The position numbers were made by a program, and so were the translations under genes. A stretch of 40,773 bases of DNA, from assembly GCA_945949875.1 (NCBI GenBank), contig CAMFGH010000014.1, forward strand, positions 1 through 40,773, written 5' to 3'. Position 1 is the stretch's first letter, and each line of letters starts with the position of its first letter. Origin of the DNA: an uncultured bacterium (lineage in GTDB: Bacteria > Bacillota > Clostridia > Lachnospirales > Lachnospiraceae). The notes under the pieces are model-generated. The model saw only the letters and a program-made list of their open reading frames with translations. It was not told where the DNA came from and did no database searches. Positions 33,501 to 40,773 of the stretch are shown one piece after another.

Positions 33501-35131
33501 AGACCAGACATTCCACACCGGGTGTAAGTCTGATCTCTCCGCCACCACATCATGATATTTATTCCATCGAAGATCTGGCACAGCTGATCTACGATTTGAA
33601 AAATGCCAACAGACAGGCAAGAATTTCTGTAAAACTGGTTTCCGAAGCCGGTGTGGGAACGGTAGCAGCCGGTGTGGCAAAAGCAGGTGCCCAGGTCATT
33701 CTGGTATCCGGCTATGACGGTGGTACCGGTGCTGCTCCGAAAAATTCCATTCATAACGCAGGTCTTCCATGGGAGCTGGGACTGGCAGAAACGCACCAGA
33801 CTCTGATTCAGAACGGACTTCGAAATAAAGTACGTATTGAAACAGACGGTAAGCTGATGACCGGACGGGATGTGGCAATCGCTGCCATTCTGGGCGCGGA
33901 AGAATTTGGCTTTGCAACTGCTCCACTGGTAACCATGGGATGCGTCATGATGCGTGTCTGCAACCTGGATACCTGTCCGGTAGGCGTAGCGACACAGAAT
34001 CCGGAGCTTCGCAAACGATTCCGCGGCAAACCGGAATATGTGGAAAACTTCATGAAATTTATCGCACAGGAGCTGCGTGAATATATGGCTAAACTGGGCG
34101 TGCGTACAGTAGATGAACTGGTAGGAAGAACAGAACTTCTGAAAGTGAAAGAAAACCTTCCGGAGCGTTTCCGCAAGATTTCTTTAAACCAGATCATAGA
34201 TAATCCATACGAAGGTATGAAAAAGAGCGTGATCTTTGATCCTAAGCAGGTCTATGATTTTGAACTGGAAAAAACGCTGGATGAAAAAGTACTGTTAAAA
34301 CAGCTTGGAAAAGCACTGGAAACCGGACAAAAGAGAAGCCTGGAGGTAGATGTAAGTAATACAGACAGAACCTTCGGTACGATCTTTGGTTCCGAAATTA
34401 CCCGAAAATACGGAAACAGCCTGGATGAGGATTCCTACCGCATTCTGTGTAACGGAGCCGGCGGACAGAGCTTTGGAGCCTTTATTCCGAAAGGACTTAC
34501 TCTGGAACTGGTGGGCGACAGTAACGACTATTTCGGAAAAGGATTGTCCGGTGGTAAGCTGATCGTTTATCCGCCAAAGGGAAGTACCTTTAAGCAGGAT
34601 GAAAATATCATTGTGGGCAACGTAGCTTTATATGGTGCCACATCCGGTAAGGCCTATATCAATGGTGTGGCCGGGGAACGTTTCTGCGTTCGTAATTCCG
34701 GTGCCATCGCAGTGGTAGAGGGTGTCGGCGATCATGGCTGCGAATATATGACAGGCGGTCGCGTGGTGATCATTGGACAGGTAGGTAAAAACTTTGCAGC
34801 CGGTATGAGCGGCGGTGTAGCTTATGTACTGGACCAGAACAATGATCTTTATACAAAAATCAATAAATCAATGGTTTCTTCTTATGAAATCACTTCCAAA
34901 TATGACGTTCAGGAATTGAAGGACATGATCAAAGAACATGTTGCTTTGACGAATTCCGTTAAGGGTAAGGAAATCCTGGATAATTTCGGAGAATATCTGC
35001 CGAAATTCAAGAAGATCATTCCGCATGATTATGAAAAGATGCTGAAACTGATCGTTCAGATGGAAGAGAAAGGTTTAAGTGCAGAACAGGCACAGATAGA
35101 AGCTTTTTACGCAAGCAAAGCAGCAAAATAG
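30581..35131 (+). CDS. gltB: Glutamate synthase large subunit
   Basis: Large chain of NADPH-dependent glutamate synthase, which makes two glutamates from glutamine and 2-oxoglutarate. It has 1516 residues. The glutamine amidotransferase domain begins at Cys23 (DNCGIG), so a 22-residue propeptide is expected to be removed. The FMN/synthase domain carries the 3Fe-4S cysteines (C-x5-C-x4-C) in MGCVMMRVCNLDTCPVG. The GXGXG repeat region is the C-terminal third (GDSNDYFGKGLSGGKLIVYPP and similar). The start MFDVKND follows GGAGGGA; an ATG at 30566 overlaps this site. It is followed by gltD after 106 bases, which contain a repeat tract. Confidence 0.97.
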   Translation: MFDVKNDLPQAPLYRPEFEHDNCGIGACVNIKGVKSRDTVENALKIVENLEHRAGKDAEGKTGDGVGILTQVPHKFFKKVTKALGIKIGGEREYGVGMFFFPQDEFQRNQAKKMFEIIVEKEGLEFLGWREVPNYPEVLGHKAVECMPCIMQAFVKKPADVEKGLPFDRKLYIVRRIFEQSTEVTYVVSLSSRTIVYKGMFLVGQLRTFFADLQDKDYESAIAIVHSRFSTNTNPSWERAHPNRFIVHNGEINTIRGNADKMLAREENMESEYLKDQLTKVLPVINASGSDSAMLDNTLEFLVMSGMDLPLAVMITIPEPWANNKTMSQKRRDFYQYYATMMEPWDGPASILFSDGDVMGAVLDRNGLRPSRYMITDDDTLILSSEVGVLDVDPSKILVKERLHPGKMLLVDTVSGRVIGDDEIKEKYASREPYGEWLDSHLVTLHELKIPNERVPEFSYIERQKLQKAFGYTYEEMKNSILPMAKTGAEATAAMGIDVPLPVLSKAHHPLFHSFKQLFAQVTNPPIDAIREEIVTSTTMYIGKDGNLLEEKPDNCTVLKINNPILTNTDLLKIKNLDREGFKVAVVPITYYKNTSLEKAINRLFLEADRQFRDGVTILILSDRGVDENHVAIPSLLAVSALNQHLVVTKKRTSVSVILESAEPREVHHFATLLGFGASAINPYLAQDTIKELIENHMLDKDYYAAVDDYNDAVLHGIVKIASKMGISTIQSYDGSKIFEAIGLDKSVIDTYFTGTVCRVGGITLKDIENDVNELHSMAFDPLGLETDLSLDNPGHHQMRSGADEHLYNPATIHMLQESTRRGDYDMFKQYTAMITKEDSIKNLRGLMDFNYAEKPVPIEEVESVDKIVTRFKTGAMSYGSISKEAHETLAIAMNRLHGKSNTGEGGEDEDRLTISEDGENRCSAIKQVASGRFGVTSKYLISAQEIQIKMAQGAKPGEGGHLPGGKVYPWIAKTRHSTPGVSLISPPPHHDIYSIEDLAQLIYDLKNANRQARISVKLVSEAGVGTVAAGVAKAGAQVILVSGYDGGTGAAPKNSIHNAGLPWELGLAETHQTLIQNGLRNKVRIETDGKLMTGRDVAIAAILGAEEFGFATAPLVTMGCVMMRVCNLDTCPVGVATQNPELRKRFRGKPEYVENFMKFIAQELREYMAKLGVRTVDELVGRTELLKVKENLPERFRKISLNQIIDNPYEGMKKSVIFDPKQVYDFELEKTLDEKVLLKQLGKALETGQKRSLEVDVSNTDRTFGTIFGSEITRKYGNSLDEDSYRILCNGAGGQSFGAFIPKGLTLELVGDSNDYFGKGLSGGKLIVYPPKGSTFKQDENIIVGNVALYGATSGKAYINGVAGERFCVRNSGAIAVVEGVGDHGCEYMTGGRVVIIGQVGKNFAAGMSGGVAYVLDQNNDLYTKINKSMVSSYEITSKYDVQELKDMIKEHVALTNSVKGKEILDNFGEYLPKFKKIIPHDYEKMLKLIVQMEEKGLSAEQAQIEAFYASKAAK

Positions 35132-35133
35132 TA

Positions 35134-35205
35134 AGCAGTAGAAAAAGCAGCAGAAAAAAGCAGCAGAAAAATTGCAGAATTGAGAAAGCAGAAAAAAGCT
35201 TCAGA
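35134..35205 (+). repeat. 12-13 bp tandem repeats between gltB and gltD
   Basis: AGCAGTAGAAAA (35134), AGCAGCAGAAAAA (35146) and AGCAGCAGAAAAA (35159) are close copies, followed by more diverged ones (about 35172-35205). The last gltB codons (GCAAAGCAGCAAAATAG) resemble the unit, as if the array had grown from the 3' end of gltB. It is entirely purine-rich and separates the two subunit genes. Confidence 0.72.
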
Positions 35206-35237
35206 GAATGAAAAGCAACAAAATAAGGAGAAATATC

Positions 35238-36731
35238 ATGGGAAAACCAACTGGATTTTTAGATTATGAGCGTGAAACTTCGGCAGCAGAATCACCGAAA
35301 TCACGTATCAAACATTTTAATGAATTTCATGAGCACCTGCCGATGGAAAAGCAGAGACTGCAGGGCGCCCGCTGTATGGACTGTGGAGTTCCTTTCTGCC
35401 AGGCAGGAATGAATATATGCGGAATGACTTCCGGATGCCCTCTGCACAATCTGGTGCCGGAGTGGAATGATCTGGTGTATATGGGAAACTGGCGTGAAGC
35501 CTATAACAGACTGCATAAGACCAACAATTTCCCGGAATTTACCTCCAGAGTATGTCCGGCTCTTTGCGAAAATGCATGTACCTGCGGACTGAATGGAGAT
35601 CCGGTATCCAGCAAGGAAAATGAATATGCTATCATTGAAAATGCTTATAAACAGGGATATGCAGCTGCAAAACCACCTCAGGTAAGGACCGGAAAGACTG
35701 TAGCTGTCATCGGTTCCGGACCATCCGGTCTGGCAGTGGCAGACCAGCTCAACCGAAGAGGTCACAAGGTCACTGTATTTGAACGTTCTGACCGTGTAGG
35801 CGGACTTCTGATGTATGGTATTCCGAACATGAAACTGGAGAAGCATGTCATTGACCGTAAGATCAAAATCATGGAAGAAGAAGGCATCACCTTTGTTACC
35901 GGCGCAGACATCGGAAAAAACATGAAAGCAGAAAAAATACTGAAGGATTTTGACCGGGTAGTACTGGCCTGTGGATCTTCTAATCCAAGGGACATATCTG
36001 CTCCGGGAAGAGATGCAAAAGGCATTTATTTTGCAGTGGACTTTTTGACCAGAAATACCAAGAGCCTGCTGGATTCCGATTTTGCGGATAAGGCATATGT
36101 GGAAACAAAAGATAAGCATGTGGTAATCATCGGTGGTGGTGATACCGGAAATGACTGTGTAGGAACCAGCATCCGCCATGGATGCAAATCGGTGACACAG
36201 ATTGAGATGATGCCCAAAGCACCGGATCAGAGAGCAGAGGATAATCCGTGGCCTGAGTGGCCGAAGATCTGCAAGACAGACTATGGCCAGGAAGAGGCAA
36301 TCGCGGTATTCGGGCACGATCCCCGTATCTATGAAGCTACGGTAAAAGAGTTTATCAAAGATAAGAATGGTAATCTGAAAGCAGTAAAAATTGTGAAACT
36401 GAACTGGAGCAAGGACCCGGAAAGCGGACGCATGAAGATGGAAGAGATTCCGGGCAGTGAACAGATTCTGGATTGCGATGTTCTGATCATTGCAGCAGGC
36501 TTTTTGGGAAGTCAGAAATATGTGACGGATGCTTTTAAAGTGGAAACAGATGCCAGAAGCAATGTGAAAACTGCAGAAGGAAGCTTCGCTACCAATGTAG
36601 AACGGGTCTATACCGCCGGAGATATGCATACCGGCCAGTCCCTGGTGGTAAAAGCCATTAGGCAGGGGCGGGAATGTGCACGCGAAGTAGACTTAAGCCT
36701 GATGGGTTATACCAATCAGGTGGTACAGTAA
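35238..36731 (+). CDS. gltD: Glutamate synthase small subunit
   Basis: NADPH-oxidising flavoprotein chain that feeds electrons to GltB. It has 497 residues. N-terminal Cys clusters for two 4Fe-4S centres: CMDCGVPFC...CGMTSGCPLHN and CPALCENACTCGLN. FAD-binding GxGxxG is in VAVIGSGPSGLAVADQLNRR, NADPH-binding in VVIIGGGDTGNDCVGTS, and the C-terminal FAD contact in YTAGDMHTGQSLVV. The start MGKPTGFLDYER follows AAGGAG; an in-frame ATG at 35208 is in the repeat tract. It completes the glutamate synthase operon and ends before a terminator-like hairpin. Confidence 0.97.
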   Translation: MGKPTGFLDYERETSAAESPKSRIKHFNEFHEHLPMEKQRLQGARCMDCGVPFCQAGMNICGMTSGCPLHNLVPEWNDLVYMGNWREAYNRLHKTNNFPEFTSRVCPALCENACTCGLNGDPVSSKENEYAIIENAYKQGYAAAKPPQVRTGKTVAVIGSGPSGLAVADQLNRRGHKVTVFERSDRVGGLLMYGIPNMKLEKHVIDRKIKIMEEEGITFVTGADIGKNMKAEKILKDFDRVVLACGSSNPRDISAPGRDAKGIYFAVDFLTRNTKSLLDSDFADKAYVETKDKHVVIIGGGDTGNDCVGTSIRHGCKSVTQIEMMPKAPDQRAEDNPWPEWPKICKTDYGQEEAIAVFGHDPRIYEATVKEFIKDKNGNLKAVKIVKLNWSKDPESGRMKMEEIPGSEQILDCDVLIIAAGFLGSQKYVTDAFKVETDARSNVKTAEGSFATNVERVYTAGDMHTGQSLVVKAIRQGRECAREVDLSLMGYTNQVVQ

Positions 36732-36743
36732 AATGAATTGACC

Positions 36744-36803
36744 TAGCCGAACGACTTATTTTATAATGAAATTTATAAAGTTTGTTCGTTCGGCTAAATT
36801 TTT
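36744..36803 (+). terminator. Terminator-like hairpin after gltD
   Basis: TAGCCGAACGA (36744-36754) and TCGTTCGGCTA (36786-36796) are perfect 11-base arms; a TTTATAA/TTATAAA inner helix can extend them. The tail is AATTTTT. It is 13 bases after the gltD stop. Confidence 0.65.
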
Positions 36804-36822
36804 GCGGTTTTATAACAATTAA

Positions 36823-36960
36823 AAGTATCTTTCAGAATTCAGCGGTTTTTCCGTGAACTTTATATCGGATCTGGAGAATGGGAAGCCAACTGTAGAACTG
36901 GGAAAATCATTGTATCTTGCAGGTATTCTGGGACTTGATATCGTAAGCACAGAGAGGTAG
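36823..36960 (+). pseudogene. Relic of a HipB-like helix-turn-helix antitoxin
   Basis: A 45-codon open stretch with no start codon reads KYLSEFSGFSVNFISDLENG, then KPTVELGKSLYLAGILGLDI, then a short tail and TAG. FISDLENGKPTVELGK followed by a hydrophobic helix and GLDI is the hallmark of the C-terminal half of HipB/y4mF-type Xre regulators (antitoxins paired with HipA kinases). The N-terminal helix-turn-helix half is missing, the neighbouring frame after the stop reads YRYEGAGSIHGNDHLEKFK and ends, and no HipA is present. It occupies the 314-base gap between gltD and the helicase gene. Confidence 0.6.
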
Positions 36961-37045
36961 GGTATCGTTATGAGGGTGCTGGTTCTATCCATGGAAATGA
37001 TCATTTGGAAAAATTCAAATAAAAAATAGTAACAAAAGGATACTT

Positions 37046-39490
37046 ATGGAAATATATACTTCGGTCCGAAACCTGGTGGAGTTCATCATGCGTTCCGGCG
37101 ATATTGACAATCGAAAAGCAGCTCCGGAAGATGCCATGCAGGAGGGCAGCAGGATTCACCGCATGATACAAAGGCGTATGGGTTCCGATTATCGAAGCGA
37201 GGTAACACTGCGCTATTTATACAGGACGGAAAACTACGACATTATCATCGAAGGAAGAGCAGATGGGATTATCGGGGGATTAACACAGGGAACATCGGAA
37301 AAGAAGAACGAAGTCGCCACCTTGAAAAGCAATGACACAGTTGTCATAGATGAAATTAAGGGAACCTACCGGGACCTGGAAAAGATGAAAGAGCCGGTGC
37401 CGGTTCATCTGGCGCAGGCTAAGTGTTATGCCTATATTTATGCCCATGACTTTCAGCTTTCCGACATACGCGTCAGAATGACATACTGCAACATGGATAC
37501 AGAAGAAATCCGGTATTTTCATTATGATTATACCTATCAGGAGCTTTCGGAGTGGTTTGAAGAACTGATCGGGAAGTACCGCAAATGGGCAGATTATACC
37601 TATGAGTGGAATCTGATCCGTCAGGAATCCATTCACAAAACCCAGTTTCCCTTTCCCTACAGACCGGGGCAAAAGGAACTGGTATCCTATGTTTACCAGA
37701 CAATCTATCACAAAAAGAAATTATTTATAGAAGCTCCCACCGGAGTGGGGAAAACCATTTCTACGGTATTCCCATCTGTCAAAGCAGTGGGGGAAGGCAG
37801 AGCAGAAAAAATTTTTTATTTAACTGCCAAGACCATTACCAGAACTGTAGCCGAAGAGGCATTTTCCATTTTAAGAGAGCATGGACTATGCTTTAAAACG
37901 GTGATATTAACTGCAAAGGACAAAATCTGTTTTACCGGAGAGAGCGAATGTAATCCGGTGGCATGTCCCTATGCAAAAGGTCACTACGACAGGATAAATG
38001 ATGCTATTTACGATATGTTGACTCACGAAGTCAGCTTTACAAGAGAGCTGATCGAGCAATACGCCATGAAGCATCAGGTATGTCCTTTTGAGATGTGTCT
38101 GGATATGAGTCTTTTTGCCGATGGCATTATCTGTGACTATAATTACGTTTTTGATCCCCATGTTTATCTACGCCGGTTTTTTGCAGAAGGAGTAAGCGGA
38201 AATTATCTGTTTCTGGTAGATGAAGCCCATAATCTGCTGGATCGTGGCAGAGAAATGTACAGCGCAGTGCTTCGGAAAGAAGATTTTCTGGAATGTAAAA
38301 AGGCAGTAAAACTATACGATAAACGTATGGCAGTGGCACTGGAGAAATGTAATCGGAACTTGCTGCAATATAAAAAGGAATGTGAAAATTATCAGATTGT
38401 AACCAACATAGAGAGCTTTGTTCTGTCTCTAAACAGACTGGCTGCCCGCATGGAAGAATTCCTGGAAAAACATGACGACAGTCCTGTCAGGAGTGAAGTG
38501 CTGGAGTTTTATTTTGAAGTTTCCCATTTTTTACTGATATATGATAAAATGGACGACAATTATGTCATGTATACCGAAATGGAATCCGATGGCTCCTTTA
38601 TACTGAAACTGTTTTGTGTTAATCCGGCAAAGAATCTGCGAGAATGTATGGAGAGAGGAAAAAGCACCATTCTCTTTTCTGCAACGCTTCTTCCTATTCA
38701 ATATCATAAGAGACTTCTGGGAGGAACTGAGGAGGATTATGAGGTATATGCTCATTCTATTTTTGATCCGGAGAAGCGGGGACTTTTTATCGGTACAGAT
38801 GTAACCAGCAAATATACCAGACGGGGATTCGACGAATATCACAAGATTGCTTCCTATATTAAAAATATTACAGCGGCGAAAAACGGAAACTATATGATCT
38901 TTTTCCCTTCCCATGCTTTCTTGAAACAGGTATTTGAGATTTACGAAGAGATGTTTTTGGATATGGAAACAGAAGAGTGCCTGGTACAGGAAGAATATAT
39001 GAAAGAAGAGCAGCGGGAAGCTTTTCTGGCAAGATTTAAGGAGAAGCAGGATAATTTCGAAAATACTGAAGAAGGACCGAAACTGGAAGCAGGTGAAAAA
39101 GCTGGTCAAAAAACCCTGCTGGGGTTCTGCGTTATGGGCGGAATCTTTGGGGAAGGTATCGACTTAAAGCATGACAGCCTGATCGGTGTACTGATTGTGG
39201 GAACCGGACTTCCGCAGGTATGTAACGAGCGGGAGATCATGAAAAAATTTTTTGATGAAGAATCCGGCAATGGTTTTGACTATGCCTATCAGTATCCGGG
39301 GATGAATAAAGTTTTGCAGGCAGCAGGCAGAGTGATTCGAACCAGTACTGATGTGGGAATCGTGGCTCTTCTGGACGAAAGATTTCTGCAAAGGAGCAAT
39401 CTCAGGATGTTCCCACGGGAATGGAATAATTATAAGACAGTCAACCGGAATACGGTAGGAGACTGGGTAGAGGAATTCTGGAAGAAATAG
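37046..39490 (+). CDS. PD-(D/E)XK nuclease fused to XPD/DinG-type DNA helicase
   Basis: An 814-residue protein with an N-terminal Cas4/RecB-like nuclease module (about residues 1-190; EGRADGII and VIDEIKGTYRD give the Asp and Glu-x-Lys residues) and a superfamily 2 XPD/DinG helicase. The helicase has Walker A APTGVGKTIS (about 228), cysteines around CNPVACPYAKGH and QVCPFEMC that fit the iron-sulfur domain, the DEAH box LVDEAHNL (about 391), FSATLLP, and the final motif QAAGRVIRTSTDVG. Such proteins act in repair of branched or damaged DNA; the exact substrate is unknown. The start ATG 37046 has AAAAGGA before it. No partner gene is close. Both the nuclease and helicase active residues look intact. 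Confidence 0.9.
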   Translation: MEIYTSVRNLVEFIMRSGDIDNRKAAPEDAMQEGSRIHRMIQRRMGSDYRSEVTLRYLYRTENYDIIIEGRADGIIGGLTQGTSEKKNEVATLKSNDTVVIDEIKGTYRDLEKMKEPVPVHLAQAKCYAYIYAHDFQLSDIRVRMTYCNMDTEEIRYFHYDYTYQELSEWFEELIGKYRKWADYTYEWNLIRQESIHKTQFPFPYRPGQKELVSYVYQTIYHKKKLFIEAPTGVGKTISTVFPSVKAVGEGRAEKIFYLTAKTITRTVAEEAFSILREHGLCFKTVILTAKDKICFTGESECNPVACPYAKGHYDRINDAIYDMLTHEVSFTRELIEQYAMKHQVCPFEMCLDMSLFADGIICDYNYVFDPHVYLRRFFAEGVSGNYLFLVDEAHNLLDRGREMYSAVLRKEDFLECKKAVKLYDKRMAVALEKCNRNLLQYKKECENYQIVTNIESFVLSLNRLAARMEEFLEKHDDSPVRSEVLEFYFEVSHFLLIYDKMDDNYVMYTEMESDGSFILKLFCVNPAKNLRECMERGKSTILFSATLLPIQYHKRLLGGTEEDYEVYAHSIFDPEKRGLFIGTDVTSKYTRRGFDEYHKIASYIKNITAAKNGNYMIFFPSHAFLKQVFEIYEEMFLDMETEECLVQEEYMKEEQREAFLARFKEKQDNFENTEEGPKLEAGEKAGQKTLLGFCVMGGIFGEGIDLKHDSLIGVLIVGTGLPQVCNEREIMKKFFDEESGNGFDYAYQYPGMNKVLQAAGRVIRTSTDVGIVALLDERFLQRSNLRMFPREWNNYKTVNRNTVGDWVEEFWKK

Positions 39491-39520
39491 GAGAGATGCG
39501 CAAAAAGAAATAAAAATTCA

Positions 39521-39566
39521 TAAGCCCGAATGTCTATGCATGCTCCTGCATTGTCATTCGGGCTTA
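39521..39566. terminator. Hairpin between convergent helicase and nfo genes
   Basis: TAAGCCCGAATG (39521-39532) and CATTCGGGCTTA (39555-39566) pair perfectly; a further ATGCA/TGCA pairing lies in the loop. T-rich tails are poor on the plus strand and moderate on minus (GAATTTTTAT). Its place between convergent genes favours a shared terminator. Confidence 0.65.
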
Positions 39567-39607
39567 TTAGATAGGGGCAGAATAAAAAGGGAGGATAAGG
39601 TTTCTGC

Positions 39608-40480
39608 CTATGATTGGAATGCACGTAACCGTGCAATTTCTTCTTTGTATGGTGCTACTTTTACAGATGAATCTTCTGCAGAAGGCACATATGGTGTTTC
39701 CAGAATTTTTGGAACAGAGGCCAGCACCGGATGATGGACGATTCGGGCAAGTGCGTCAAAGCCAATCGCACCGTCACCAAGATTTGCATGTCTGTCTTTC
39801 ATGGTTCCCTGCTCATTCTTGCTGTCATTGATATGTATTGCCGCAATCTGTGATGTGCCAATGATTTTATCAAAGGATTCCAGTATCCCATCAAAATCAT
39901 TTTTCACATCGAATCCGGCATCATGTAAATGACAGGTGTCAAAACATACTCTTAGTTTCTCGTTGTGAATGGTGCCATCGTAAATGGCAGCTAATTCTTC
40001 AAAATTTCTTCCAATTTCAGAACCTTTTCCGGCCATGGTTTCCAGTGCAATATATACCGGTGTATCTGCTGTCAATATTTCATTTAAACCTTTTACGATT
40101 TGCTGGATGCCTTTTTCTACGCCTTCTCCCACATGGGATCCGGGGTGTAATACCATGATTTTGCTTCCCATACCGTGACAACGTGTGATCTCTTTTTCTA
40201 AAAAGCTGGTTGCCAGTTCAAAGGTCTCCGGCTTTACTGTGTTCCCTAAATTGATGATATAGGGTGCATGAATAATGAAATCTTCTATCCCGTTTTCTTC
40301 CATTAACTTATTGGCCTGTGGAATGCATAATTCATCCAGCTCTTTTCTTCTTGTGTTTTGTGGTGCACCTGTATATACCATGAATGTATTGGCTCCATAG
40401 GATAGTGCCTCTTTCACTGAGCCTAAAAACATCTCTTTTCCACTCATTCCTACATGAGATCCTATTTTTAATTCCAGCAT
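39608..40480 (-). CDS. nfo: Endonuclease IV (AP endonuclease family 2)
   Basis: Cleaves DNA at abasic sites 5' to the lesion in base-excision repair. It has 290 residues, the usual length. The zinc ligands sit in the known motifs: [36 protein letters not shown] and [10 protein letters not shown]...DRHANLGDG, with the final ETP. All nine expected metal-binding positions appear intact. The start ATG (40480 on minus) follows CAGGAGAAAAAA. The gene is convergent with the nuclease-helicase. A further in-frame start is not needed because [11 protein letters not shown] is the normal N-terminus. Confidence 0.97.
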   Translation of the reverse strand: MLELKIGSHVGMSGKEMFLGSVKEALSYGANTFMVYTGAPQNTRRKELDELCIPQANKLMEENGIEDFIIHAPYIINLGNTVKPETFELATSFLEKEITRCHGMGSKIMVLHPGSHVGEGVEKGIQQIVKGLNEILTADTPVYIALETMAGKGSEIGRNFEELAAIYDGTIHNEKLRVCFDTCHLHDAGFDVKNDFDGILESFDKIIGTSQIAAIHINDSKNEQGTMKDRHANLGDGAIGFDALARIVHHPVLASVPKILETPYVPSAEDSSVKVAPYKEEIARLRAFQS

Positions 40481-40494
40481 TTTTTTCTCCTGAT

Positions 40495-40680
40495 TTCTAT
40501 ACTTTCTGAATTCCTATTTTTACGAATTTCAATTCTTTTATATTCTATTTTTTGATTTCTGTTTTCTTTTTTGGTTTTTCAGAATTTCATTTTTCCTATT
40601 TTCTGGTTTTCAGAATTCCGGTTTTCTTAATCTTAAATTTCCTAAAACTCAAATTTTCTATATTTTCATTTTTCTATGAT
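40495..40680 (-). repeat. Degenerate ~20 bp repeats before nfo
   Basis: On the plus strand the stretch is a series of TTTCTGAATTCCTATTTT, TTTCAGAATTTCATTTTTC and TTTTCAGAATTCCGGTTTTC-like words; on the coding (minus) strand the units are A/G-rich (GAAAATCCGGAATTCTGAAAA-like). The anchor TTC(A/T)GAATT recurs at about 40504, 40578 and 40610, with weaker copies between. The final ~90 bases of the window are A/T-rich and I see no gene there. Confidence 0.5.
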
Positions 40681-40773
40681 CTGAAAATTTCACTATATGT
40701 GACCTGAAAATGAAAAGACTGATTGAGTCAACAAATTTCTGACTACAACATATTGTATCATGTATTTAAATAA

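Noticed and set aside
35301-36629. A 442-codon open frame on the minus strand opposite gltD.
   Set aside because: Its product has no recognisable domain, and the plus-strand frame encodes a complete GltD. It is a shadow frame due to codon bias.

Overview
The window reads as a chromosomal segment of a low-to-mid G+C anaerobic Firmicute, most likely a member of the Lachnospiraceae (Clostridia). The grounds are the protein families: AddAB rather than RecBCD, GatCAB beside AspRS plus a separate GlnRS, an archaeal-type IMP cyclohydrolase paired with a stand-alone AICAR formyltransferase, an ECF-type thiamine S-component, strong AGGAGG-like ribosome sites and TTGACA/TATAAT-like promoters. Genus cannot be fixed from the sequence alone. 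No rRNA, tRNA, CRISPR array or intact transposase was seen.

Layout. 1-5032: aspS (5' end outside the window) followed by gatC-gatA-gatB, the tRNA-dependent amidotransferase; large imperfect inverted repeats sit before gatC and after gatB. 5238-8029: maf, a small two-helix membrane protein and guaB (IMP dehydrogenase). 8259-10889: a large GAF/PAS/GGDEF/EAL cyclic-di-GMP protein. 10996-12906: the last two steps of IMP synthesis as two separate enzymes. 12956-15537: glnS and a DUF2225 protein. 15675-16286 (minus): a TetR regulator with a promoter/operator. 16579-18280: a small acidic membrane protein overlapping a uracil permease gene. 18423-25657: addB-addA with a 4-bp overlap. 25666-27326: a glycine riboswitch with terminator ahead of an alanine/glycine:cation symporter. 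27472-28146: a compact Phd/Doc toxin-antitoxin module. 28232-29237 (minus): promoter, TPP riboswitch and thiT. 29423-30205: a CPBP membrane protease. 30306-36731: gltB-gltD (glutamate synthase) behind an elaborate promoter and leader. 36823-36960: a truncated HipB-like relic. 37046-39490: a PD-(D/E)XK nuclease fused to an XPD/DinG helicase. 39608-40480 (minus): nfo, endonuclease IV.

Together the genes are mainly housekeeping: aminoacyl-tRNA formation, purine synthesis and branching to GMP, nitrogen assimilation through glutamate synthase, and DNA repair (AddAB, the nuclease-helicase, Nfo). The accessory parts are the toxin-antitoxin module, the HipB relic and the cyclic-di-GMP protein.

The most unusual recurring signal is not a gene. 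At least six intergenic leaders (before gatA, guaB, the IMP cyclohydrolase gene, the CPBP gene, gltD and nfo) carry short, degenerate, mostly purine-rich tandem repeats whose unit differs at each locus. A related 43-bp duplication copies the 3' end of maf, and two similar repetitive stretches lie in frame inside addB and addA. The gltB leader is also striking: two ATTGT/ACAAT dyads upstream of the promoter and a strong intrinsic terminator starting at the predicted transcription start.
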